From positions 1 to 64,000 of the forward strand of contig NZ_SRSO01000018.1 of NCBI RefSeq assembly GCF_004791695.1: a stretch of 64,000 nt of DNA. The letters run 5' to 3'. Positions 51,700 through 60,046 of the stretch are shown here, in pieces (the first letter of the stretch is position 1; every line of letters starts with the position of its first letter). A program made the translations under genes and the position numbers. The notes beneath the pieces were generated by a model. It was not told the DNA's origin. It searched no databases and saw only the letters and a program-made list of their open reading frames with translations. This DNA is from Flavivirga rizhaonensis (GTDB lineage: Bacteria > Bacteroidota > Bacteroidia > Flavobacteriales > Flavobacteriaceae).

Positions 51700-51790
51700 T
51701 AAAAAGTCCCACCGAAGCAGGACTAAAGATTTTCATCTACGGCATATAGCCTTATTGTGATAAGATTAAGGATTAGAACGTTTAATCTTG
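51700..51790 (-). ncRNA. tracrRNA of the type II-C system
   Basis: On the minus strand the anti-repeat TTCTAATCCTTAATC (51778-51764) is exactly complementary to the CRISPR repeat core, and ACAA (51758-51755) pairs with its 5' TTGT after an internal mismatch. A GGC-TATAT-GCC stem follows. The terminal hairpin AGTCCTGC-TTCG-GTGGGACT ends in a U-run (51705-51701). A UUCG tetraloop caps the terminator. The length of about 90 nt and element order are standard for II-C tracrRNA. The 5' end is estimated. It is divergent from cas9. Confidence 0.85.
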
Positions 51791-51795
51791 CTGCT

Positions 51796-51809
51796 AAGAT
51801 ACTAAAATA
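51796..51809 (-). promoter_or_regulatory. tracrRNA promoter element shared with cas1
   Basis: On the minus strand TATTTTAGTATCTT occurs just upstream of the tracrRNA, and the identical 14-mer occurs upstream of cas1 (58027-58040). A TTG 17 nt before TATCTT gives a plausible -33/-7 pair. Confidence 0.5.
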
Positions 51810-51890
51810 TTTTTCATACAATATACGGTTTTCTGTAAGAAAAATATATTTTGTTTTTTGTACATTTAAAACTCAAAAAATTAGGGAGTT

Positions 51891-54800
51891 ATGTCAAAAA
51901 TTTTAGGTTTAGATCTGGGTACTAATAGTATTGGTTGGGCATTAATTGACGATGTACAAAATAAAATACTTGGTATTGGCAGCAGAGTTTTTCCAATGGG
52001 GGTAGATAATCTGGGAGATGGCGATAATGAAATGTCTAAAAATGCCAGTAGAACAGGAGCCAGAGGAGTAAGAAGGCAATTTTTTAGAAGACGCTTAAGG
52101 AAGAAAAAGCTACTAAAAGCACTTTCTAAACACCATATGTGTCCGTTAAAGGACAGTGATTTTGAAATATGGAAAAAAACAAAACAATTTCCTTCTGCTA
52201 AATTGGCTATATGGTTTGCACAGAATCCTTACGAATTAAGACACAAGGCATTGCATGAAAAATTATCTTTAGAAGAAATAGGAAGGGTTTTTTATCATTT
52301 AATTCAGCGTAGGGGGTTTTTAAGCAATAGTAGAAAAGGCGGAACAGATGATGGTGCTATTTTTAAAGGAAATACCAAAGAAGGAAAAATAGGTATTACA
52401 GAAACTACAGAAAGTATTAAAGAAAAAACGTTGGGCTCGTATTTGTTTGAAATACATCCTAAGGAGCATCAACCTTTTCAATGTGGTACAGAGCGTATAA
52501 GAAATAGATATACTACACGAAAAATGTATGTAGACGAGTTTGAGTCAATCTGGAAGCAACAGTCACAATTTCATACTGTTTTAAATGATGAATTAAAAAC
52601 ACTTTTTGGGGGCAGGAAATTAGAGGGGTATAAAGAAGACGGTATTTTATTTCATCAGCGCCCCTTACGCTCTCAAAAACACTTAGTAGGTAATTGTTCT
52701 TTTGAACCCACAAAAACTAAATGCCCTATAAGTGCCATTGTTTTTGAGCAATTTAGAGTTTGGCAATGGGTAAATACAGTGGAATGTAACGGTGCTAAAA
52801 TAAGTCAGGAAGACAAGGGTAAAATTGTGGACTTTCTGTATTCCATTGAAAAACCGGTTTTTAAAAGAATCCGAAAAGTTATTGGTAAAGAAAGTGCAGA
52901 ATTTAAATTTAACTATAAAGATGACGATAAAATAGTAGGAACACATACCATTTCTAATCTATCTCATAATAAATACTTTGGTAAAAAGTGGTTCGATTTC
53001 ACCCAAAAAGAACAGGATGATATTTGGCACGTATTATATTTTTTTGATAGTAAATCCAACTTAAAGCAATATGCCATTAAAAATTGGAACTTTACCGAAG
53101 CTCAAGCTGAAACCATTTCTAAGTTCAATGTAAAAGATGGTTATGCAAATTTAAGTAGAAAAGCCATTTCTAATATTTTACCCTTTTTACAACAAAGTTA
53201 TACTTACGATGTGGCTGTTGTAATGGGAGGGGTAAAAAATGTTTTTGGCGATACATGGCAGAATGATTCTTTAGAAAACAATAAAAAACAATTAGAATTA
53301 ATCGATAATGTAGAAGACATAGTTCGTACTAAAATTAAGGGCGGTTTTATTGATACGATTAAAGAATTACTTCGTAAAGATTTTGGGTTTAATAATAGGC
53401 AGTTAAAAAAATTATATCACCATTCTGCTTCAATCAATAATGACACTTTACTAGAAAAGTTACCAGTAGGAAAAGAAGCTGACAAAGAAATTCAATCCAT
53501 AAGAAACCCCATTGTAATAACCGCATTATTTGAATTGCGAAAGCTGGTTAATGAGTTAATTGAGGACTATGGTGAGATTGAGGATATAAAAGTGGAAATG
53601 GCACGCGATTTAAAATCATCTAAATCACAGCGAAATAAAGTACGTAGAAATCAAAAACGATTAGAGCGCGAAAATGATAGAATAAAAACCGAAGTAGAAA
53701 AATATGTGCGTATTTCACACGATAGTATTTTAAAATTCAAACTATGGGAAGAATGTAAAAAAACATGTCCTTACACAGGAAGAGCGATATCTGTAACAGA
53801 TTTGTTTTCGGGAGAAGTTCAGATAGAACATATTCACCCGTGGAGCAGGTCGTTAAATGATAGCTTTGGAAATAAAACTTTATGTTGGGCAGACGAGAAT
53901 AGAAAAAAAGGAAATAAAACCCCTTTTGAGTTTTATGGAAATGATGAAGTTCATTGGGCAACTGTAAAGGAGCGCGCTTTAAAATTGTTTTCAGATACTA
54001 AAGAGTATCCCAACGCTTATCAAAAATTTAAAAGGTTTGTTCAGCAAAATTTTGATGACGATTTTACCTCACGACAGTTAAATGATACCAGATATATAAG
54101 CAAAGAAGCCAAAGGTTATCTTTCTAAAATATGCGGCAAGGTGACCGTTTCTCCAGGGCAGATAACTTCAAATTTACGTCATAAATGGGGGCTAAATCAT
54201 ATTTTAAACAATGAAAACTCAAAGTCTCGTGAAGACCATCGTCATCATGCTGTAGATGCACTCGTAATGGCATGTACAAAAGTTTCTTATGTACAAGAAT
54301 TGTCTAAATGGAATGGGTACAACAGAAAATCAGAATCAAAAGTTTTTCCTATGCCTTGGAAAACTTTTAGGTATGATGCGGAACAAGCTATTGATACTAT
54401 TCTGGTATCTCATAAGTGTATTAAAAATGATATCACTGTTAGAACACATATAACAGATAAAAACGGAAAGAAACACAAAAATAAAGGCATTGCAGCCAGA
54501 GGACAGTTACACAAGGAAACTGTTTTTGGTAAACGAAAAGCACCGTTTAGCGAAGAAGCATTTCATGTTAGAAAATCAATAGACAGTTTAACAACTTCAA
54601 AACACCTCGATAAAGTAGTAGACGAAACTATCAAGACCTTAATATTAAAGCGAATTCAACAACTAGGAGGTTTTGATAAAGGAAAGATTCCAGCTAATAC
54701 TTTTTTTATTGTCGACGAACATGGTGTAAAACAGCCGCAAATATTTTTACCAAATAAAAATGGCGACCCAGTACCTGTTTTAAAAGTAAGGATGAAAGAA

Positions 54801-55283
54801 AACTTTAGTGGAGCAGAACAACTGAAGGATGATGTAAACCAATGGGTAAACCCCAGAAACAATCATCATGTATTAATTTACAAAGATGAAAAAGGCGAAC
54901 TAAAAGAAGATGTCGTTACTTTTTGGACAGTAGTTGAAAGGAAAAGACAAGGCGCTTCAATTTATCAATTGCCTTCTGGAGGGGAAGAAATAGTAACGAC
55001 ATTACATATCAATGATATGTTTTTATTAGGACTCGATGAAGATGAAATTAATTGGGATACTCCAGACTATAAGGTATTAAGAGAGCATTTATATAGGGTG
55101 CAGAAATTATCATCGAAATTTTATGAGTTTAGATTAAATAGTGAAGCCTCAATACAAAATAATAATAATCCATACTATGTTAGGATACAAAGTTATGGAG
55201 AAGGAAAAACAGGTTGGTTAACTTTTAATCCTATAAAAGTAAAGGTTTTGGTTTCTGGAAAAATAAAGAGATTTAATTACTAA
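51891..55283 (+). CDS. cas9: CRISPR-associated endonuclease Cas9, compact type II-C
   Basis: The 1130-residue RNA-guided nuclease has RuvC-I at LGLDLGTNSIGWALI (Asp8) and an Arg-rich bridge helix GARGVRRQFFRRRLRKKK (56-73). RuvC-II is IKVEMARDLKSS (Glu569). The HNH site is VQIEHIHPWSRSLNDSFGNK (His647) with a downstream NRKKGNKTPFE. RuvC-III is HRHHAVDALVMACT (His786, Asp789). The catalytic residues are all present. Size and the HPWSR..DSFGNK..NKKGN layout resemble Neisseria-type II-C Cas9 more than the roughly 1400-1500-residue Cas9 of many flavobacteria. AGGGAG precedes the ATG. The PAM cannot be read from sequence. Confidence 0.97.
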   Translation: MSKILGLDLGTNSIGWALIDDVQNKILGIGSRVFPMGVDNLGDGDNEMSKNASRTGARGVRRQFFRRRLRKKKLLKALSKHHMCPLKDSDFEIWKKTKQFPSAKLAIWFAQNPYELRHKALHEKLSLEEIGRVFYHLIQRRGFLSNSRKGGTDDGAIFKGNTKEGKIGITETTESIKEKTLGSYLFEIHPKEHQPFQCGTERIRNRYTTRKMYVDEFESIWKQQSQFHTVLNDELKTLFGGRKLEGYKEDGILFHQRPLRSQKHLVGNCSFEPTKTKCPISAIVFEQFRVWQWVNTVECNGAKISQEDKGKIVDFLYSIEKPVFKRIRKVIGKESAEFKFNYKDDDKIVGTHTISNLSHNKYFGKKWFDFTQKEQDDIWHVLYFFDSKSNLKQYAIKNWNFTEAQAETISKFNVKDGYANLSRKAISNILPFLQQSYTYDVAVVMGGVKNVFGDTWQNDSLENNKKQLELIDNVEDIVRTKIKGGFIDTIKELLRKDFGFNNRQLKKLYHHSASINNDTLLEKLPVGKEADKEIQSIRNPIVITALFELRKLVNELIEDYGEIEDIKVEMARDLKSSKSQRNKVRRNQKRLERENDRIKTEVEKYVRISHDSILKFKLWEECKKTCPYTGRAISVTDLFSGEVQIEHIHPWSRSLNDSFGNKTLCWADENRKKGNKTPFEFYGNDEVHWATVKERALKLFSDTKEYPNAYQKFKRFVQQNFDDDFTSRQLNDTRYISKEAKGYLSKICGKVTVSPGQITSNLRHKWGLNHILNNENSKSREDHRHHAVDALVMACTKVSYVQELSKWNGYNRKSESKVFPMPWKTFRYDAEQAIDTILVSHKCIKNDITVRTHITDKNGKKHKNKGIAARGQLHKETVFGKRKAPFSEEAFHVRKSIDSLTTSKHLDKVVDETIKTLILKRIQQLGGFDKGKIPANTFFIVDEHGVKQPQIFLPNKNGDPVPVLKVRMKENFSGAEQLKDDVNQWVNPRNNHHVLIYKDEKGELKEDVVTFWTVVERKRQGASIYQLPSGGEEIVTTLHINDMFLLGLDEDEINWDTPDYKVLREHLYRVQKLSSKFYEFRLNSEASIQNNNNPYYVRIQSYGEGKTGWLTFNPIKVKVLVSGKIKRFNY

Positions 55284-55297
55284 ATTTATAATATTAA

Positions 55298-56652
55298 GTT
55301 CATTGACATTAAGGGTTAGAAAACACGATATTAGAATATCATCCAATACTGGATGTTCAAAGGTTGTAGTTTGATTAAGGATTAGAAAACACGATATTCG
55401 AAGTGTCGGACAAATATTTCCTTTCACAGTTGTAGTTTGATTAAGGATTAGAAAACACGATATTACAAACCATACCGCAATTAACCCTTCATCGGTTGTA
55501 GTTTGATTAAGGATTAGAAAACACGATATTACACTAAACACCATCTTTTATCAACGTATAGTTGTAGTTTGATTAAGGATTAGAAAACACGATATTAGAC
55601 CCTACAGAAAGAACAACGTTAACGTCGTTGTAGTTTGATTAAGGATTAGAAAACACGATATTTAATCGGAATCATGTCCGTAATGCCAAAAAGTTGTAGT
55701 TTGATTAAGGATTAGAAAACACGATATTGCACAGTCTAAAAACCGTAAACCCGGTAGTGTTGTAGTTTGATTAAGGATTAGAAAACACGATATTCATGTA
55801 CTGTATCATCTAGATACTTGTACTGTTGTAGTTTGATTAAGGATTAGAAAACACGATATTTGCAATATCGCTACGATACGCTATGTTACTGTTGTAGTTT
55901 GATTAAGGATTAGAAAACACGATATTTCCACCTTGTGTATAAGGGATAGCCGAACCGTTGTAGTTTGATTAAGGATTAGAAAACACGATATTTATGAATT
56001 GCACGCTTAATTTTATTACGCAGTTGTAGTTTGATTAAGGATTAGAAAACACGATATTTTGCAGCCGCTACAGGAATTAAGATAACTAGTTGTAGTTTGA
56101 TTAAGGATTAGAAAACACGATATTATCGATCTGTCCATCTTGATCCTTGTCCAAGTTGTAGTTTGATTAAGGATTAGAAAACACGATATTTGTCTCCTGT
56201 GTATCGTTATTTGATGTCTGGTTGTAGTTTGATTAAGGATTAGAAAACACGATATTCGAGCCTGTTTGCTTTTTCCTGTTTCCTAAGTTGTAGTTTGATT
56301 AAGGATTAGAAAACACGATATTTCATTAAGATTCCGAAAAACAGGTAAAAACGTTGTAGTTTGATTAAGGATTAGAAAACACGATATTATCTCATCTAAC
56401 GAACTCGGATTAAAATCCGTTGTAGTTTGATTAAGGATTAGAAAACACGATATTTTTAGCAGTACAATACCATTGCTCGCTAGTGTTGTAGTTTGATTAA
56501 GGATTAGAAAACACGATATTCCTTTTGCAGGTTACCAGCTTATTTACAATGTTGTAGTTTGATTAAGGATTAGAAAACACGATATTCTTTACGTGTTGCT
56601 GTAACTTCAACCACTCGTTGTAGTTTGATTAAGGATTAGAAAACACGATATT
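55298..56652 (+). CRISPR. Type II-C CRISPR array, 21 repeats and 20 spacers
   Basis: Twenty identical 36-bp repeats (starting GTTGTAGTTTGATTAAGG and ending AAACACGATATT) lie at a strict 66-bp period from 55363 to 56652, so every spacer is 30 nt. One degenerate 35-bp repeat (55298-55332, 5' half altered, GACATTAAGGGTTAG core) caps the cas9 end. tracrRNA complementarity sets the crRNA strand as plus. The degenerate repeat marks the oldest, leader-distal end at cas9, so new spacers probably enter beside cas2. Confidence 0.97.
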
Positions 56653-56757
56653 AGTTGACTTGTTGTCTTCTGATAATCATTAAATTAAGTGTGAATATCG
56701 TTTTAAAAAATGCTTCTTTTTTGCAGTGATAAGGCAAGATTGAAGCATTTTTTTATT
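56653..56757. promoter_or_regulatory. Putative leader/acquisition end and array terminator
   Basis: The 105 bp between the last repeat and the cas2 stop begin with AGTTGACTTGTTGTCTTCTG and contain a hairpin AATGCTTC / GAAGCATT with A/T-runs on both sides (56705-56757). The hairpin can terminate both the array transcript and cas1-cas2. As the intact-repeat end, this region is the likely Cas1-Cas2 integration site. Confidence 0.5.
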
Positions 56758-57087
56758 TTAAAAGAGTTCTAATTGGGTTGGAGGAGGTTCTTTAGGGACT
56801 TCTGAGCGTCCCCAAAAGTTCATGATATTACCAAATTGTTTGTCTGTAATTCGTAATACACTTACTTTACCTAAAGGCGGGAGTAGTCTTTTAATACGTT
56901 TTTCATGTACATCGGCACTTTCACTGCTCGCACAATGCCTTATGTATACAGAATATTGCATCATGGTAAAGCCATCTTTTAAAATGTTTTTCCTAAAACC
57001 AGAAGCATTTTTTCTGTCTTTAGCAGTTTCAGTAGGTAAATCAAAAAATACAAATAACCACATAATTCTATAGCCATTTAGTTCCAT
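56758..57087 (-). CDS. cas2: CRISPR-associated endoribonuclease Cas2
   Basis: The 109-residue ferredoxin-fold protein contains MWLFVFFDLPTETAKDRK (about 9-26, with the conserved Asp at the end of strand 1), FRKNILKDGFTMMQYSVYIR and a C-terminal QFGNIMNFWG. It forms the Cas1-Cas2 integrase complex. It overlaps cas1 by 10 nt and is convergent with the array. Confidence 0.95.
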   Translation of the reverse strand: MELNGYRIMWLFVFFDLPTETAKDRKNASGFRKNILKDGFTMMQYSVYIRHCASSESADVHEKRIKRLLPPLGKVSVLRITDKQFGNIMNFWGRSEVPKEPPPTQLELF

Positions 57088-57962
57088 AATTTAGGGTACT
57101 TAATTTTTTTTCTTTTTCCAACATAGCATTGTTGTAAAGAACTGGCTGTTTTTTGGAGCGCTACCATTAAAGGACTTTTTTCATCTTTAAAGTAAACCGT
57201 TCTTGTTAGGGTTTGAAGAAGGATTGATTTTATTTCTGTATTTAAATCTTCCTCATCATAATGTTGTGTTATGGTATGAACAGCTTCGTCTATAATGGGC
57301 CTAAAGGGTTCCATAATATCATCTGCCAATGCAAAGGCATTATATTTGCTTTTATGATGAATACCCAATGTATTCAACAGACCGCTACCCGATAAGGCTC
57401 TGGCTGTGGCAGCTCTTAAAATGGCGTAACCATAGTTTAAAAAATTGTTTGGGTAATTCCCGAAACGTTCCCTTTTAAAATTAATTTCAAAGAAAGATTT
57501 CCAGTAAAAATTGGCAGCTACGGCTTCCATATTGGAAGTGTCTCCACTTAATACTTTACTCGCCAGAAACTCAAATTTGTTTTTCGACTGTGTTATTTTT
57601 TCTAATAAGATTCCCTGGTTTTTAATTTTCTCAATAACAGTTTGTTGCCATAATTGCTTTTTTAGTGGTAGACTTGCCTCAACCTGATGCTTAAAGATTT
57701 CTTGTTGAATATGATGGCTGTTTAAATTTAAAAACATGCCATTTGGTAAATGTGTTTTATTGCAAATAATTACAGATGTATTATTTGCAATAAGTAGATT
57801 TAAAGTGGTTATGCTTATGTATATCTCTGGATTATCTATGACTATAAACCCAATGTCTTCTATAGGAATGGTTGTATCTCTTGTTTCCGATTTAATAACT
57901 AATTGTTCATGTTTAGTAGTGAGCGAGCATTTGTTGGAGAATAATAACGTCTTTTTAATCAT
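57078..57962 (-). CDS. cas1: CRISPR-associated integrase Cas1
   Basis: The 294-residue Cas1 catalyses spacer integration. The N-terminal beta-domain starts KKTLLFSNKCSLTTKHEQLV. The alpha-helical catalytic domain carries the metal ligands in GDTSNMEAVAANFYWKSFF (Glu, about 150), LNTLGIHHKSKYNAFALADDIMEPFRP (His and Asp, about 206-222). This is a II-C set: no csn2 or cas4 is present nearby. Orientation is opposite to cas9. Confidence 0.95.
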   Translation of the reverse strand: MIKKTLLFSNKCSLTTKHEQLVIKSETRDTTIPIEDIGFIVIDNPEIYISITTLNLLIANNTSVIICNKTHLPNGMFLNLNSHHIQQEIFKHQVEASLPLKKQLWQQTVIEKIKNQGILLEKITQSKNKFEFLASKVLSGDTSNMEAVAANFYWKSFFEINFKRERFGNYPNNFLNYGYAILRAATARALSGSGLLNTLGIHHKSKYNAFALADDIMEPFRPIIDEAVHTITQHYDEEDLNTEIKSILLQTLTRTVYFKDEKSPLMVALQKTASSLQQCYVGKRKKIKYPKLWN

Positions 57963-58026
57963 TGTTAATTGGAATTATTAAAAAATAATAATTATCTAAT
58001 TAGCCTGATAATAAGAGAGTTAATAA

Positions 58027-58068
58027 AGATACTAAAATAACATTTAATATTTTACGGATATCCGTAAT
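58027..58068 (-). promoter_or_regulatory. cas1 upstream region: shared 14-mer and perfect palindrome
   Basis: TATTTTAGTATCTT on the minus strand (58040-58027) is identical to the tracrRNA upstream element. A 16-bp perfect palindrome TTACGGATATCCGTAA (58053-58068) lies 12 nt further upstream, where an activator or repressor could act on cas1-cas2 or on the divergent membrane gene. Confidence 0.5.
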
Positions 58069-58160
58069 TAGTAATAATGTTGCTTTTATAGTGTTTACAA
58101 ACTAGATTCCATCTGTATTAATTATTTACCGTAGTTTTGGTTTTTAAATAGAAAGCCACA

Positions 58161-58538
58161 ATGAATTTATTCGATATCTTATTCTATAATATTTTCTCGC
58201 AATACAAAACGAAGTATAAGCAAAAGGCTAACAACATAGCTATTGCTTATGTAACACTTTTACAGGTTTCGCTACTATTGCTTTTAGGTGTTTTCTTTGC
58301 AGGGTTTTTTAAGCAAATGCATATGGTAACCATGTCGTCTACCAAAACATGGACATTATTTACTTTAATTTCTGTGTTTATTTATTTTAAAAACTGGATG
58401 CAGTACACAGGCAAAAAACGTATGATGATAAATGCAAAAATGAATAAGAAAAGAACGCAGCATTATAATATTTGGTTGCTTTGGCTTTTGCCTATTGCTG
58501 CTTTGGTGTTGAGTTATGTTGTGTATCAGGCGGTTTAG
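58161..58538 (+). CDS. Hypothetical membrane protein
   Basis: The 125-residue protein has three hydrophobic segments: AIAYVTLLQVSLLLLLGVFF (about 28-47), TWTLFTLISVFIYF (about 64-77) and WLLWLLPIAALVLSYVVY (about 104-121). Basic loops lie between them. It is not recognised. It lies beyond cas1, divergent, and its upstream region shares the palindrome with cas1, but no CRISPR function is implied. Confidence 0.65.
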   Translation: MNLFDILFYNIFSQYKTKYKQKANNIAIAYVTLLQVSLLLLLGVFFAGFFKQMHMVTMSSTKTWTLFTLISVFIYFKNWMQYTGKKRMMINAKMNKKRTQHYNIWLLWLLPIAALVLSYVVYQAV

Positions 58539-58655
58539 GACGTATTGTTCATTCAGAGTGCGGCGAAGAATCTCACCTATAATAATTTAGTGAAGCTTTT
58601 AAATGTAAAATAAGCTTAGTACGAGCAAGATCCTCAATATCGTTTTTATTTAAGA
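58539..58655. other. Dispersed-repeat arms before the tandem repeat
   Basis: It contains TTCATTCAGAGTGCGGCGAAGAATCT and similar pieces related to the MITE-like arms at 11.2 and 29.2 kb, but no gene. Confidence 0.4.
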
Positions 58656-59017
58656 GATTGCCGCAGTCGTACCTCCTTCGCAATGACATATCATTTAACT
58701 ATAAACAAGTCTTTGTTCTTGATTCTAAAAGCAAAGCGGTCTATGTTCTTTGGAGATGATAACAGATTGCCACAGTCGTACCTCCTTCGCAATGACATAT
58801 CATTTAACTATAAACAAGTCTTTGTTCTTGATTCTAAAAGCAAAGCGGTCTATGTTCTTTGGAGATGATAACAGATTGCCGCAGTCGTACCTCCTTCGCA
58901 ATGACATATCATTTAACTATAAACAAGTCTTTATTCTTGATTCTAAAAGCAAAGCGGTCTATGTGCTTTGGAGATGATAACAGATTGCCACAGTCGTGCC
59001 TCCTTCGCAATGACATT
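58656..59017. repeat. Tandem repeat, 109-bp unit, 3.3 copies
   Basis: Units beginning GATTGCC[AG]CAGTCGTACCT start at 58656, 58765, 58874 and 58983, exactly 109 bp apart. Copies differ at very few positions. The unit contains a dispersed-repeat arm (CAGTCGTACCTCCTTCGCAATGACA) and the element ends in the stop of the next gene. Since 109 is not a multiple of three, the 60-75-codon frames over it are not conserved coding. Confidence 0.85.
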
Positions 59018-59984
59018 ACTTCTTAAAAATAGCATACACAGGAAAATGGTCACTATAACCACCTTTGTATCTCTTACCAACAAAGGTTCTAAAAGGTGTG
59101 CCTTTGTATCTCCCATTAAAGAGTTTTAGGAAATCTTCATCAAAAATATTGGCTGTGCTAAACTCGAATTTATCAGTCGTGCTTTTAAAAAAGTTAGTTG
59201 AAAATAAAATCTGATCGAATAAATTCCATTGTCGGTTGTGGTTTGTCGTTCCTCTATTGTAAGACCGTAAGACTTCCATAGGGTTATATAAATTAGAACC
59301 CTCAACAAGTTGTTTAATACTTCTACTGGAAGGATCGTCGTTAAAATCACCAATAACAATAATTTTAGCATCTGGATTATCGTCGCGTAGCATCGAAATA
59401 ACTTCTCCTGCTTTATTAGACGATGCCATACGCTTATGTTCTGTTTCCTTTTCGCCTTCACGTCTAGACGACCAATGGTTTACAATAACGTGAATGGTTT
59501 CACCATCAAGTAGACCAGAAACCAGCAAGATATCTCGCGTGTAATCCGGTGAGCCATCATCATCAAACAACTGGATGGTAAAAGTTTCAGAAGCAGTCAC
59601 TTCAAAAGCATTGGCATCATATAATAAAGCGACATCAATCCCACGTTCATCTAAAGAATCGTAATGCACATAATCGTAATTGCAGCCCTCTAAATGTTCA
59701 GAGTTTATTAAATCTTCAATAACAGAAGCGTTTTCAACTTCGGCCAATCCTACGATGGCAGGATATTTTCCTGTTTCGTGCCTCCCGATGTTAGAAATAG
59801 CAAAGCCCAGTTTTTTGAGTTTATTTTTATAACGCTTAGGGGTCCATTTTTTTACCGAAGTCGGTAAAAAATCATTGTCGTGAGTGTGTTTATCTTCCGT
59901 AGTGTCAAATAAATTTTCAAGGTTATAAAATGCTACGGTTTGCAAATCGTCTCGAACGGGAATGTCTTCTAAAGCGTCTGTCAT
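59016..59984 (-). CDS. Endonuclease/exonuclease/phosphatase family protein
   Basis: The 322-residue DNase I-like fold has TVAFYNLENLFD (about 17-28, Asn/Glu metal site), GLAEVENASVIEDLI (about 79-93), IVNHWSSRREGE (about 170-181), IVIGDFNDDPSS (about 207-218) and a final YSDHFPVYAIF (about 311-321, Asp-His pair). There is no signal peptide. The substrate (nucleic acid or a phosphoester) is not predictable. Confidence 0.88.
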   Translation of the reverse strand: MTDALEDIPVRDDLQTVAFYNLENLFDTTEDKHTHDNDFLPTSVKKWTPKRYKNKLKKLGFAISNIGRHETGKYPAIVGLAEVENASVIEDLINSEHLEGCNYDYVHYDSLDERGIDVALLYDANAFEVTASETFTIQLFDDDGSPDYTRDILLVSGLLDGETIHVIVNHWSSRREGEKETEHKRMASSNKAGEVISMLRDDNPDAKIIVIGDFNDDPSSRSIKQLVEGSNLYNPMEVLRSYNRGTTNHNRQWNLFDQILFSTNFFKSTTDKFEFSTANIFDEDFLKLFNGRYKGTPFRTFVGKRYKGGYSDHFPVYAIFKK

Positions 59985-60046
59985 AAATCAAAAATAGGCT
60001 TAAAAATATAAAAATAATAATACCTGTAAATGTTTAACTTTGCAAC

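Noticed and set aside
55218-55544. 108-codon minus ORF across the CRISPR repeats
   Set aside because: The peptide is a repeated translation of the CRISPR repeat (ISCFLILNQTTT), not a gene.
56653-56682. A 21st spacer after the last repeat
   Set aside because: Thirty bases follow the last repeat but no further repeat or repeat fragment closes them, so this is flank or leader, not a spacer.
58683-58977. 61- and 75-codon ORFs with repeated peptides
   Set aside because: They are translations of the 109-bp tandem repeat, which is not a multiple of three and shifts frame between copies.
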